DNA from: Vitis vinifera
Lineage: Eukaryota > Streptophyta > Magnoliopsida > Vitales > Vitaceae
Direction: 5' to 3'
Assembly: GCF_030704535.1 (NCBI RefSeq)
Contig: NC_081818.1
Coordinates: 29,592,001 to 29,656,000, forward strand
Length of the DNA stretch: 64,000 nucleotides
A model generated the notes under the pieces. That model ran no database searches, was not told the origin of the DNA, and worked only from the letters and a program-made list of their open reading frames with translations. Position 1 is the first letter of the stretch, and the number at the start of each line of letters is the position of its first letter. A program made the position numbers and the translations under genes. Below, in pieces: positions 24,578 through 39,300 of this stretch.

Positions 24578-26895
24578 ATGGCCACAACAGATCCAAATCT
24601 CAGCAACTCAACTTCCATAAACGAGTTGACCACAGCACTGCACCACCCAGATTCCCAAAACTCAAACCCATGTTTTCTCTGGAGGCTCTTTCTAGAACAC
24701 TACCCACCTGGTTTTCTCAGAAAGGTATATCACAAATCTCCATACATGCATACGGGTTTCTTATTCTTCTTCTCGAGGCTAGGCTTTTTAAAATCTCATG
24801 TATTAATCCATCATCTTTTCTGGAATTATACATGGTTAACGTGAAGCACATGCAGATGGGGGTGTTTTCTTCTTTTTTTTCTTTTCTTTTTCCTGAGAAA
24901 ATTGTTTTCTAGAGAAACAAACATAGTTTGGAAAATGGCGGGCATCTGATGTTGGAGATGGGTTTTGAGTAACAGGTGGTAGCAGAGGTAATAGCAACCT
25001 ATCTGTTGGTGTTTGTGACATGTGGGTCTGCAGCTCTGAGTGCGAGTGATGAACAGAGAGTCTCAAAGCTTGGAGCATCGGTTGCAGGTGGACTGATAGT
25101 CACAGCTATGATCTATGCAGTGGGTCACATCTCCGGTGCACACATGAACCCTGCTGTCACTCTAGCTTTTGCTGCTGTTAGGCATTTTCCATGGAAACAG
25201 GTAACAGTTTTTCTGCAACTCCCCCAACTGCCAATTTCTAACGTGCGCCTTGGTCGGCGGTTCATTCTAGATTTCATCATCTGCAAGTGTGTGATGACTA
25301 ATCATGCATTGGTTTCATGCATAGCTGGCCACACTAGCTGTGTGGGCTCAGTCCAGACAGACTTTGTTGGGCCCACCCATTAATCAGAACCCATAATCAT
25401 AAATATGGACCCATGGAATTCAATGCAACCAACAGTTGGATTCATTTGGGCCACGACCACGTGCAATGGACCAAGTTCCTTTCTTGTCAGCTCGCAACTG
25501 ACATGTCCACGTATGTCTAAACCTTGGGGTAAAACCGCTTAATTTTGTTCACTCTTTGGGCGGGTCACATTTATTTTCTTTACCACCAGATCTTTTATGA
25601 AAAACTTTATTATAAAAAATTAGTTAGTGAAGGACATAGCAGGATTGATACATTTATTTGTACTCTAACACAGTGTTTGTTTTTTTATTTAATTCTAAAT
25701 AGAATCTTAATGCTTAATAACGTTAAATATTAGGTTGTTTGTCTTTATAATATTTTATTTTTATTAAGTATTAAAAAATAAAAAAAAATCAATATATTAT
25801 TTTTTCTATTATTTTGACTTTTTCTATTTAATAAAAAATCTATAACAAGTCATAAAAAAATAGAAAAACAAACAACCTAATTTCTGAAAAGAAATTGTTT
25901 TCAGCAAAAAGCCAAAAAATAAACACCACCAATCTATGTGCTTATACCATTCATTCAACAGTTCAAATTTCACCATACCATAAAATTTTCCATTCAAGCG
26001 TTTATATCAAAAATAGCTCTTAGCGATTTCAAACATACTATGAAAGTTTATTTTTAATTAATTAAAAAACAAACTAGTCCTCCATAAAAACACTTATAGA
26101 AGTTTCATAGACAAATGAATCGGGCAATGAAATATGGAAAATGTAGGTATAGCAAAGGACAAATGCACCTCAAATACCATGACGAACCAAAAAACTTAAG
26201 CAGCAGTATTTTCATGTAGGTCCCACTATACGCAGCAGCCCAACTAACAGGAGCAATTGGAGCTGCATTTACGCTGCGTGAGCTGCTGTACCCGATCAAG
26301 CATTTAGGCACTACAACTCCTTCTGGAACCGAGATTCAAGCTTTGGTCATGGAGATAGTCGTAACCTTTTCAATGATGTTCATCACCTCTGCTGTTGCCA
26401 CTGACACTAAAGCTGTAAATACTCGGTTGTTCAAGATTTTCCCACCCTTTCCTTTTTCTTTAACCTATATCTGTTTTTCCATTTTGGCTTTCATAGATAG
26501 GAGAGCTAGCAGGCATAGCAGTTGGTTCAGCAGTATGCATAACTTCCATCTTGGCAGGGTAAGCACATGAGCCCATAGCAAGCATTTTGATTCCATACTC
26601 TGAAGCCATGGAACTAACTGATAGCATAGTCATTTGCAGACCAGTATCAGGTGGCTCTATGAACCCAGCAAGGACTCTAGGGCCAGCGATTGCCAGCGCT
26701 GACTACAAGGGGATTTGGGTGTATGCGGTTGGACCAGTATCAGGCACACTACTGGGGACATGGTCCTATAATTTCATTCGGGTCACAGAGAAGCCAGTGC
26801 AAGCAATATCTCCTCACTCATTTTCACTCAAACTATGCAGAATGAGGAGCAATGCCGGGGAGATTTCCAGCAAAGATCCTCTGAATCATGTGTAA
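24578..26895 (+). CDS. NIP2-1: NIP2-type aquaporin, predicted silicon (silicic acid) channel
   Basis: Exons: 24578-24724, 24976-25200, 26220-26414, 26497-26558 and 26640-26895; all introns are GT-AG, giving 294 residues. It has the major-intrinsic-protein fold: six membrane helices and two NPA half-helices, [13 protein letters not shown] (NPA 107-109) and SGGSMNPAR (NPA 218-220). By alignment to the family, the aromatic/arginine filter is G87 (VAGGL), S200 (AVGSAVC), G215 and R221. This GSGR set defines NIP2 proteins, the Lsi1 class. I count exactly 108 residues between the two NPA motifs, the spacing associated with silicon permeability. NIP2 channels sit in the plasma membrane, typically of roots, and also pass arsenite and boric acid. 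No damage is seen. The ATG chosen is the first in frame and gives a normal family N-terminus. Confidence 0.93.
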
Positions 26896-27366
26896 TAAGA
26901 CTCAATCTATAAATGATGATGAATACTATAAGCTAATAAGCCTATGGCATTTAGTTTGCCCTTGATGCCCATAAGAGCTTGTATCTGTTGTACGTTTTAT
27001 ATCAACATGCATATGATGTATTACAGTATTGATTGAAAGAATTTAGTCACTAAAAATTGAAAATGAAAAGGCAAAAAGACGAAAACTTTCTCTCAAAAGC
27101 ACTATTTGAGCGATCAATAAGTGGGCATCAGAACATATTAGTACATATAGTCAGACATTCCTGACCTAATAAAAAAACTGCAACTAAGAAACATGTCCCT
27201 ATATGTGTTTGTCCCGTAGACATTAATTACACAACTCAATCAATTGCAATACAATAGATATCAGAAGGCATTCTACAATAAATATGTGACCAACATTTGT
27301 GAGGTAATATGGCATCGATACAGGCAAAAAAGGTCTGACCTGGGACCGAATGATGCATACTGGGCC
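26896..27366. other. convergent 3' interval between the aquaporin and SMC4 genes
   Basis: The two genes meet tail to tail here. The segment should hold both 3' UTRs. I see no further gene. Confidence 0.6.
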
Positions 27367-30300
27367 CTAAGCAGCTTTTTCACAAACTACAAAAGACCCA
27401 GGGTTGATGGTAATGCTCTTAGTGCAGTTGTCAGTTTTATAAATCCCAACAAGTCGATCCGCCAGCTCAAACATGTTGTTTCTAAGGCTGCAATTTGTAA
27501 GACACCAAAAATAAGGAAAAGCTTGAAAAAAATAATATGTAGTAAGTTTAGTGATAATTCAACATCCCATCCAATCTACCTTATGATTATAAACTGTGCA
27601 TCCTTTGTTCGGTCTTTCACATAGTGTCCCACAATTGAAACATTCTTGAAATCTGCCACAGCATATGAACCAAATAAGGGAGAAACATAATATAAAATTT
27701 TAGAAAATAAATGGCATTCAAAAAAATAAAGCTCATCAATCCAATTTGAAGTACCCAGAGCAGCATCAATCTCATCCATAACATAAAGTGGGGTGGGTTT
27801 GTAGTGATGAAGAGCAAAAACAAGAGCCAACGAGCTGAGAGTCTGAATGCAACAAAATCAAACAACATTATAGGGCCTCAACATTAGAGGCCAAATAAAG
27901 CAGCACAATCAGTGATTCTAGATATTACCTTTTCACCACCTGATAAGTTTGCAATATTCTTCCAGCTCTTTTTTGGTGGTCTGACGCTGAAAACAACACC
28001 TTCAGAGAAAGGATCCAAAGAGTCAACAAGTTCAAGTTCCGCATCACCTCCTAGTGTGATCATCTGTAGCAAGTGCATTAAGGGACAAGCATTGAACAAC
28101 TATTGCATTAAAAAAAGGAAGGACAGAAAGAAAGAAAAGAAGAGAAAAGAAAGAAACAAAGAAAGAATAAAAAACACAGCACAAGTAAAAGCCAATTATG
28201 AAATCCCAACTGCCAGCAGTGTCATTGCTAAAGAAGGAATTAAAGTAGCATGACAAGTTAGGCTACTGAGTTTTGGAGGAAGATGAATCAGGAAAAGTAA
28301 ATGTTTGTGGCGGATGAAGCTGTGCACCATTGTCGTCTAAAATTTCCTATGACTATACCATTAAAAGTTCACATAAAACAAGCTAAAAGAAGAAAGAAAG
28401 CAATCCTGAAAAGTTAATGCCCAGGAAAGAAGATGCAATCTTCCATTGTTTCAAGATGCTCAGGATCCTAATCAAGCACCCCCACACAGTGCAGCAAGAC
28501 CAGGACCAAAAAAAAAACATTACAAAAACTAAATTAGATATTCAATAGGACCATTTATACAGAGCACTCTAGTGGAACCAGCCACAAAAGTGAATGAGGC
28601 TACACAACAGTTATAACCTAAACTTATTTGTCCAGAATGTCCGTGCACTATACGGTTGCATGTGCATCCTTGTGTAAGGAGAGGGTGTTTCAAACCACTC
28701 AGTTTACAAACCTGATACATTTCTTTCAACTTCAAAGATATTGTGTGGAATCCTGCCATGAACTCGTCCATCCTAAAAATATCCAATTGAGTAGCATAAA
28801 GAAGTTACATCAACAGGAACATGCAAGACAAGTAATAAAAAATATAAACAAGGTAAAATAGACAAGCCTTCTCTTTTTCCATTCATCATATTGCTTCTTG
28901 ACATCATCACGCTCTTGAGTGACCATGTTAAGATCTTGCACTCGTTCATTGTACACTGATACCTTTCTCCGGTATCTATAGTAATTAGAGAAGTTGTCAA
29001 ATAAAATATGCATAACCACACAAATTTCAGCTTACATCATACATGAAAAGCAGAGAAAATGCATACTCTGAAATGGAGTCAAGATTGGGATTCATCTCTT
29101 TCAATTGTGCTTCAATCAATGCTACCATTTCAAGGGCCCTCTTTAGGCCACAATCCTCAGTAAGAGTCTTGTCTGCCAGTGTCGCTTGAAGCTTTTCAGG
29201 GTCCACCAGATCTTTCTGAATTCTGTAACCAAAAAAAAAAATAAACTAGTTGACATTTTCAGTCATAAACATACCAGATTTCCAGAGGTCACATAGACCA
29301 AGGCATACTGTTCCATATGCTTCACAAGAGCAACTTGCAATTCTTCAAGCTTTCTCTTGTAACCCTTTCCCTTCATTTCCAACTCCTTGTAGAGTTTCTT
29401 CATGTCTTGTAATTTGTAGTCAACATCAACCTGGAATATCACCAAAGAATTGCTAAAAAGTTTTGAACAGTAGTTGACCAAAACCAAGTAAAGGAAAATA
29501 TAGAGATGCATTCATTGGCACCGGACCTCAGATGCCCTCAACTCATCCACGGTTTTCTTCAACTTTTCATAGTCAGATTTTGCTTTATCCAATACATCTT
29601 TATGCTGATCAATTAGCTATAGAAAAAAAGAAAGAAAAAAAAAATATTCACCAGTTATAAAGCAACTCACTCATGTAACTCATCATAAACGATGCCAAAC
29701 AAATAAAAACAAACCTCCTGTGTTTTGTTATAGTTGTCTTGAACACTAAACGCCTTCTGTTCTATATCTTTATGGGATAAATGCAACTTCTCCTTCTCGT
29801 CAACCACTCGGTCTTTCTCCTTCTTTGACTCTTCTATCCCCTTTTTCAACTTCTTCATCATTTTTTGACCTGTTTCTATTTGAACCTTGTGGCGATTGAT
29901 CTCTGTATTGCTTTTATCAATATCCTGACAAGAAGGAAGCACATATCAAAAGAAGTATCATTTACAGGATTTGGCAATTTCAGATTGATTGATATACTTA
30001 CAAATTGAATTTTGTTGACTTTTGACTTTTGCAATTTCAATCTTTCACCACCTGCATTTTCAATTTTACTCTGAAGCTCCAAAGCCTTGAAAACACAGAA
30101 TTAGAGAAAGGTCAAGCAAACACCATCAACAAATCAAATGCAAAATTCTGCACATTGTCGATGTATTCAGTTCTATGAAGAATGAACATCTACATAATGT
30201 CTTGGAGTGGATACCATAACATAAGAACAAGTCAGAAACACAGTTCAATTGTTTTTTTAGTGTTGTGTTCTGAACTGATTGTGTTACAAGAGCAATCAAA

Positions 30301-33300
30301 TGTAATCCTTTGACATTTAAACATTTCAACTTCACTCAATGTGCCCATGTCAAGATGACATGACAAGGTTATGAGTGTAGAATCATTTAGTCCTATTTTG
30401 CTTCAGACATTAACTATAGAAATTTTTTAAAAAAGAAAGGACGAAAGAAAGAAGAAAGAAATTTCTCTTAACACCTAGGATGCATTTTTTTTGCTTCTAA
30501 TTGACTTCTATCTTATTTTTTCCTTGCATCATGTTGTATCCAAATATCACTCAAGATCCCTTTTTAGCCAAACCTCTATATCCTAGGCACATCTAGACCC
30601 CACAAGTGTACCAATGTAACATAGATATATAATTCAGTTACCAGCTCACCTTATCCTTCAACTGCTTCGACCCTTCTATAAGTCTTTCGATCTCTTTTTT
30701 TTCTGCAGATATAGTTTTATTTAACACCTCCAGCCTATTTAGCTCATCTTTCCTTGGCTTTGATGCAGCTTTCAGGGAATCAAGCTGTTTTTCAAGATAA
30801 CTATGCTGTGACTTTAAACTGTCTATCTGTTTCAGAAGAAAATTTTTAGTTAATATTTAATAAAAATGCCCTCAAAATACAAATGAATGGACACAGAATC
30901 TATTCTCAAGTGTTACCTCTTTATGGATTTTGGTCAATTCCATTTCCAAACGAGCAACTGCTTTTTCCGAGGCCTGGTAAATCCTCACTGCATCAACAAC
31001 TTTTTGGCGCATAGAATTTAACTTGTCAACCATTGCTGAGAGCTCATTCTTAGCAGTTGCAACAGATTCTGCAGAAACACTGGCAGGTCGAATAGAAGTC
31101 CCCATCCTACCACCACGTGGTTTACCCCCTCCACCACTCATGGTACCAGATTTTTCAAAAAGGGCACCTTCAAGTGTTACCACACGCCGAAATTCTTTGT
31201 TTCCACCATATGCAATGCGGGTTGCCTATGGTAATGAAAAAGAAACCATAAGTAATACAATATGAACTGAAATGTGATAAGCTTGCATGAAAGATGAAAA
31301 TGAACAAATAAGTTCCTAAATTATAATTGTGTTTGAAGATGATTTTTTTTTTTTTTTTTGATAAGTAAAAAAGTAATGTATTAAAAAAGCATACATGATG
31401 TATACATATACAAAAAACCAATAGGGGTGAGAACGCACAAAAATGACCGCACCCTACGTAGAGCCTAACCAATCCACAAAATCTAACAAAGTGACACTAT
31501 CCCCCATATACACTTAACACAATCCCAAAAGATGTACAAAAAAGAACTTTTGATTGTTTGATCTAAACTTTCCCTATTGTCAATCATACCTGAGGAATTA
31601 ATTTAATCCTTCCATTAAGAAAGAACTGATCCTTGTTATTACCATACAAAGCTGCATAGTCCTAAGGCATTAAAAATCATTCCAAATATTTACAATTACA
31701 GTTGCCCCCTGGGGTATTGATATGTTTTACTCAGAAGTTTTTTAGCAGTAAAAAAAAGGGCAAAAAAATAAAATTAAAAAATGCACCTGTTTCTTCCTGG
31801 TTTATCTTGGGTTCTCAACAATAGACATATTGAACATAATGTATGAACCACAAACAACAAAACAATCAGGAATAAAGTCTGATTAATCTGTTTAGAGCTT
31901 TCTAATTGCGGAAACTAAAGCAACCAAAGATCATCCAACTTTTGGTTAGTCCACTAAATCAGCCACAATCAAAGCACTGAATAATATAAACATGCTTCCA
32001 GAGAAAAACTACTAACATATAATATGTTTGTTTTCTGTGTCTTTATGCTTCAAGAATGAACAAAGAACGCAGTATATATAATGACTGGAATATACCTGAT
32101 CAATATCTTTTGCTACGACTGTGTTTCCCAGTGCTGCAAAGAAAGCAAGCTTCATTCTTTCATCCTGAATCTTAATCAAATCAAAAAGCCGTGGAACACC
32201 CTCTGGAGTGCTTACTTTGTCTTTCATTCTATGTAGATGATCAACTTGTTTCTCCTAAAAACAAAATAGCACTAAAAAATAAATTTGATATGTAACTAAT
32301 GGTTCTATATGGCAGCCAATAGAATTTTACTAAGGAAAAACATGGGCCTCTCATTTCTATTTGATTGAACTCTTAAATGCTAAAAAGTTTCTCGGAGTGA
32401 TTTTAAAACCAATCTATGACTGCAGCAACATTTAGATATGCATTACTAATTTTAAGATCAAATTTTTGTAGCATCTAGGTTGCAATAACATGGCATGGGT
32501 GTGGAAGATGTGTGAGACAGACCATTGGGAATGTACTAGGTTGACATAGTCAACAAAGGAAGAGAGAGTTAACACTTCCTATTGTAATACATGTCCACTT
32601 AGATGTTTTTGTAGTGATAGCATTCATGTTGGACGTGCTATGATGCATCTACACTTCACTTTTCCAAGATACAGAAGAAAAAAATGGGCAATTCAATAAT
32701 TTAGCCAGGTTCCCACATTGCAAGATTAAGACGTCAGTTGATTTTGATTTTCAAGAGACACATAGACAACCAACATTAGTACCCCATTCCATGTATTGTA
32801 GCATGAACCTGAGATGTCATCATTAAATAGATTTTTGGTCGATTTGTTCACAAATGTTTATCCAACAACTTATCACAATTAAAGCCTGTTTGGAGACCAA
32901 ATCAGACAACAGAAAGGATTGACTCTCAAACAATTCAATTGCCAGGTCTGGAATAATTTTACTTGAATTTCATGGGATCCAAGTAAATTGGACTAACAAC
33001 CCCAATCTGAGTCACCAGAACCAAAACATTAATATACTGTTAGGCAGTACGTCAGCACCACATAGACAGGATAGATGTGATGAGTATCACTGTAGTACAT
33101 AGTCAATACCAGTATCATGAAAGTTGCAACACCAAGGTTCTTCCTTCGGAGTAGCTCAACACAGGCTTGTGCAGCACCAGTTGTTTCTACTACAATATAC
33201 TCAAGTCCAGGACATGCTGTTGATATGGCAACATCATATTTTGCTGCAGGAAGGAAATCCATCAAATAAAGGAGTGAATCCAAAAGAGTTATAAATAATT

Positions 33301-36300
33301 ACTATAAAAAGAAATGCAGACACAGACGAATTTACTCTAGCATGTCAATAAATTTTGGGGAAAAGAAGATAAGAAAGAGCATCCTTGCACCCTAACCAAC
33401 ACAAAAGTGTAAATAATTATTTTAGAACCTTCATCTCAGAAGTTATCTTGAAGAACATATGTAAGAATGACAAAAAAATAAACTATAAACATGGAAAAAA
33501 ATCAAAATCCTAATTAATCAACCTGGTGATAATTATGTGGGAAATTTGACAAGGTAGCAAGGTTTATTGAAGATGGATTACTATTCATAATAGAGAACAG
33601 TCTCACCATCAATAGCCCCCAGATCACCCATTCGGCCATAAATTCCCTCTATTTGGTTTGATTCTTTAGCTTGCAAAATTGCCTTTAGGACCGACCCCTG
33701 ACTCTTTTCAGATTCCATAAGAGACATAAGCTCTGTGACCTTTTGTCTCGCAGCTTGTTCAAGAAGAACTGTTGCTTCTTGTTCCTTGTTGCACTCCTGT
33801 CAAGACCAAAAGTGTTCTTACAATAGCCAAATATGATATCCAAAAAAATTAAGAATCAAATGAATATCATAGAAATAGTACTTGTTCCACTTTACGAGCT
33901 TCCAATGCTTCAAGCTTGTTCCTTGCTAAATCGCTTTCAATATTTGTGATGCTTGTGGACTTTGTTTCAATTCTTTGCAGCATGTCATCCATCTGCTTTT
34001 GAGCATCCTCAAAAGCTACACGACCAGCTTCATGCTGAGAAAATTAACAATCACATTCAATCACCTATTGACATCCTTCTTTAGTACAAAATCTGATAAT
34101 GACCTTCCACACATGTGCAAACAGTAAAACATGAATACAATTTACATTAGTTAACATGTTTATTGGCAATCAAAAGAGAACAATGAGCTTATGCTGGGGT
34201 GGACACAAAATTTAGTGGCCAGTTTAGTTTGTATATTGATGCTAATAATTCCAGGTATCAGCTTAAAAAAGGATGTAATTCCTTCTCACAGATAGAATTT
34301 CACAGGTTTACATTGCATATATGTGTTGATTTTGAGCCAGGTGCAATTGTAAGTTATGGAAATTTGTTGTAAGAGAAAAAAGAAAGGATAAATGAAACTT
34401 GCACCAGTGTACTATAAGAGTGCACGTTTGACCAGACAAGAGTGGCAAAAGCCTTCAAGAATAAGCCAGACTTCAAGAACCAAATTTGGTGGAAGACATG
34501 GAAACTATGATGATGGTGAATTAATTAGTATAAGACAAATATTAAAGATGCAACAGTGAACTTGAACTGATAAAGAAATAGAGAAGGCAACCATAAACAT
34601 CAGTAACCATTGCATCATGTGAAGAGAAGGACATAAGCAACGCAAGCTGTTCCATGTGTCCCACACTTGAACAAGTTTCTTAAATGTCAGTAAACTGGCT
34701 CTCATAAACAAGTGGAGCAATGGTGAGACTTGAAAATTGGTACAGATCAATATACTTTATACATCAGCTCACAATGAGTGCCATTTAAAAAGAAATAATG
34801 ATGAAACTCAAAAGCCTAAAGAAAAATAAATGGACTGAACTGATCTTACCCATGTTTTCTTCTGTTTTTTAGTCTAACATCCATTTGTTAAGAGCCATGA
34901 AATGTTGGTAAATCATGTGGAGAAAAAATACTAAAAAACAATTCAGTATGGAGTTTAGCTTCAGGAATAGCTCTGAAATGAGTATATGCTGAAAGAGTGA
35001 GGGTTCACAGTAGAGCAATACTGAGGCTGTAGCCAGAAGTTATTATGAGGTAGGCATATAGAAGGACATAATTGATGTCATTGAACATTTCAATAATGAC
35101 ATAATTGATGTCATTGAATATTTCAATAAAAATGTTTATATTACATTTGAAAAGGAAACAAGATGAGATTCTGGGTGCTTGGGGAAGCGTGAAATGGAAA
35201 TGATGCCTTTAGAGAGGACTATATAAGATAGTCATAACAATATTGTTGGGAAACAAACTCTCAGATAATGGAAATAATATTCCCAGGATTTATTTTTATT
35301 TTTTTTAAGTCAAGGAATCTACCTAAATAGCAAGGCATTTACCCAAGTGCCAACAAAAGAAACCCCAGGTAATATTGGTCAGCCCCTCAACCCTATACCA
35401 CTAATATACTAGTGAGTCTCAAATTGAAGACCTCCAGTCCATTGCCAGAAGGCATTACCATTGAGCTACACAGCAAGGGGCTTCATAAAGTCCCACTATT
35501 ACCAATTTGTTCTGATCAATAAAGTATCATATGCACAATTCCCTTTTTCCAAAGAAACCAAGATGACTAAATGAAACTTCTAGAGAGCTTTATGCTACCT
35601 AGGTTAAGATCAAAAATGGAATCGATTACTCAAATTGTTAAATTTCAAATAGCACAAGGAAGCTTGTCTATAAAATGTTTGAAGCACATATCATTACACT
35701 CAGGTTGCCTCAAATCATAGTGAATGACAACAAATCATGCTGAAAGTAAATTTTCTTATCTTGCAACTTCTAGCAGAAATAATATGGCAAATTCTCATCT
35801 GTTTTTAGATCATAGAAACAGGGTGGAAATAAAGGTGGTTAGTACTTAGTAGCAAGGAAAACAGAAGCCTTACAATGTTTTGGGCTTCAATCTGCAATCA
35901 AATTGAATGAATCACACTGTGCATCTGTTTTAGAATTTAAAACTTGATTTCACTTGCTTACCATTGTGATTTACTAGTGATGATTTACAACCCTTTTCCT
36001 ATACTTCACTCCAGTAGTAGGCAACTATTGATGAGTGCTATTTAAGCAAGTCCAACAAGGTTAACCAAACTATGATGGTCAATGTGCTTCTCAACATCCA
36101 AGGAAAAAGTTTGGAAACAACTTCCATCTTAACAAGAAAAGTTACCACCAAATCAAACCAAAACAGGAACGATGTAAAATCTTGCAATGAAACATTTTTG
36201 TGTTGTTGCTAGGCTAAGCACCTATGCTCATGAGCTACAAAAGGAAAAAAGAAAAAAGAAAAAAAAATAAAAATAAAACAAAACAAAAAGCAAAAGAAGT

Positions 36301-39300
36301 TGAAAGTCTAATAAGATGACACTAAAAACAGAAACAGTCACTGATCCTTCACTATTGACTGGAAATTTATAATTAACCAAAGTCACCTTTTCATTCAAAA
36401 GCTTCCTTTCAGTAGATGCAACTTCAAGTTTTCCTTTGTGTTCAATTAATTGCTTTTCCCATGGCTCTAATTCAACACGAACCCTTGCAAGTTCAGAGCG
36501 GTACACCTCCGTCTCAACTATTTATCAATTGGAAAAGGGTAGCAAAAAATTAGTTTCTTGCACACCCACACGCTCAAGATGGAATAACATCAAGGGCATA
36601 ATTCTTGAATAAAATAACAAAACAAATAAAATAAACAAAAAATACTTCAAATTATCAAGGCAAAGATATTGGCTATTGCAAATATAATCTATAAAGCTTG
36701 AGGAATATCATGTTCTTGAGATTTCAGTAGAAGACATGGGAAGGCCATATGCATGCCTACTAAGGTGCACCAAGCATAACAATAGTTTTGCACCAAGCAT
36801 AACAATAGTTTTGCACCAAGCATAACAATAGTTTTGCACCCAATAGGGCAGACAATACCTGGAAGGTTTAACATCTTACATGTTCTGCAATAAGAGATAC
36901 CAGCATTGTGTATTTTGCAAAGTTATAAAGAGGAAAATGGACAATGCATTCTAATAGGATGCTGAGGCACCTAAAAAGACCCCACCAATGGCATGCATTT
37001 CCAAAATCTAGTCTTGAGTTACATTCCTTTTTCCTCTACCACTGGGACATAGAACCCCTAAAACAAAAATTCCAAAAGAAGGTGAAAAAATAAATTTCAT
37101 GTTCCTAAAATTGTATTGATTGCCCAAAATACATGTAGCCTCAACCAACAGCAAGGGTTGACAGATTAGATTAACTAATACAACTTGGTACAGGTGCATG
37201 AAGCTATCAAGTTGAGTGATCAGTCATATCATAGATTAGAGATGAACCCTTGTACTAACAATGAAGTTTTGATGAGTACCAACTACCAAATAGCAACATG
37301 GTTGAACTCAGCATATGCCATACAGCAGATTCCTATCTATAATCATTCTGAGGAGATCAACAACCAATGACATTTTATATAAAATTTATCGATGCAGAAA
37401 CACCACATACAAGTTAAAAAAAAAACTCATAATCATCAATTTAAACTATTTCAAACCTCAGAGTTACTCCCATTCAAGCTCAAAAGCAATGAAAATCATC
37501 AGCAATGTTACCTGGGAACCTTTAAGAAAATCTCTCATTGACAAATCTTAAACACCTTAAAATGCAAAGCAAATTTATGAGAGCCCCAGTCCTTCAGGAG
37601 TGGAGCATTAGCTTAAAAACTGTACTTTAATGAAGGGGGAAAAATTGAAACTAGCATAAACTCAAAAAAGAAAAGGGAAAAAAAGGAAAGAATAATGCAA
37701 GAATGTGTCCAAACATTCATAGCTTATATAATATTTTACACTTTCAAACATTAAAATTGCATTCAGAAAATTAGCAGCAGAGCAACGAAAGAAGATACAA
37801 CAATACTTTCAAGTCTACATACAAATTTTTTTTCAAAAATAGGAAAAAGGAAAAAAGCACCTTTAGAATTCTCTTCAATTTCCTCCAAGACTTTCTCCTC
37901 GTCTACTAATTGTTTTTGCAGTTTAGGAATATTATCCTCCAGTTTTGGAATCAAATCTGCTGAGTCCTCAGACTCCTTCAAGATTTGATTGATCTTTGAA
38001 GAATCCTACAAGGGACAAAAATGTAAAATTGCTTGTGTTCAATGGAAGTGTAAACCATGAGTTTTCCCTTATACCTTTTCAATTTTATCCTCAAGTTTCT
38101 TGATTTTCCGTTCCATGTGCTTTACATCTTCCCGATATTTGAGATCCTGCCTTTCAAATTCCTTGAACTCATCCTTACAAGTTCTCAGTCCATCATCAAG
38201 TTCCTAAGTTTTTTTTCCAAAAAAAAATTGAAAAAGTTACAATTCCAAACTCAGTGTCCTGACAGTATAATCATGTCACTACAAGGAATGGGTATAACCA
38301 CTTCCTAAAAATCACAACTATTAGACAAAACATAATGCAAACCTCCTGTCTTTTCATATATTTGTTGTGCAAAGTCTCAAGCTCCTTCAATGTTTGATTG
38401 TTTTCTCGAATCTTCTCCCTGAAACAGTGGGAGAATTTCAGTTAGATTCTATGTTTCTCTACTAACACACGACATTAGGTTCAACCATGTTGTGATCAAA
38501 ATGACCTTTCATTTTTTAGATTTTCTTCCAAGTTGGACATGTTTGCTTGGAGTTCAACCATTTTAGCACTAGTATCACCAGATGCCAGTTTTGCAGCTTT
38601 CTCTTGCCACTTCAAAAGTGACAGCTCTTTCAGCATGTAGGCTTCTGCCTCATTCTTCACATCCTGTTAAATGCATGTGTATAAATAAATTTGACAAAAG
38701 GACGAACTTTTGGAAGATACGATAATGTGTAACAACTTAGCAAACCTCCAAGCCATTTCTCTCTTTCTCCGCTAACTTAACCATCTGCACCACCCCAGAT
38801 CTTCTCTCATTCAGGGTTTCTAGCCTGTGAAACCAAGAACAGCACATATATAAGAGCTAAAATTATAAAATGCATCCACGTGTCAAAGTAGGAAAATAAT
38901 GCTGTTAGCAAGTTAGCTGCAGCAGAAACAGTAGAGGCAATTCCAGTATTCAACAACTTAAGTTTGTGTCAGAAACAGCTAGAGTCGATGTCAAGAGACG
39001 AACTTAGGAAGAAAAATTGAACAAGATATTTAGCAGTTGCACAATCTGATAAGATACCTTTAAATACTTGATTAACAATGCTGCACTTCTCAGAATTTGC
39101 TTTTTCAATCAGTAATTCAAGTGATTGCTACTTGATATTTTCATCTCATAAGACCACCTAATATATTCTATTCTCTCAGTTACTAGCTTTTTAAAGTACT
39201 TATCTAGCTATCTAAACTAGAATTGTCAACAAAATGCTCCACACAATGCACAATCAGAAAAGACAATAACAAAAAGGAACCATTAACATGAGAATGCAAA

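Noticed and set aside
24487..24912. 141-codon plus-strand frame
   Set aside because: It overlaps exon 1 of the aquaporin in another frame and runs through its donor site.
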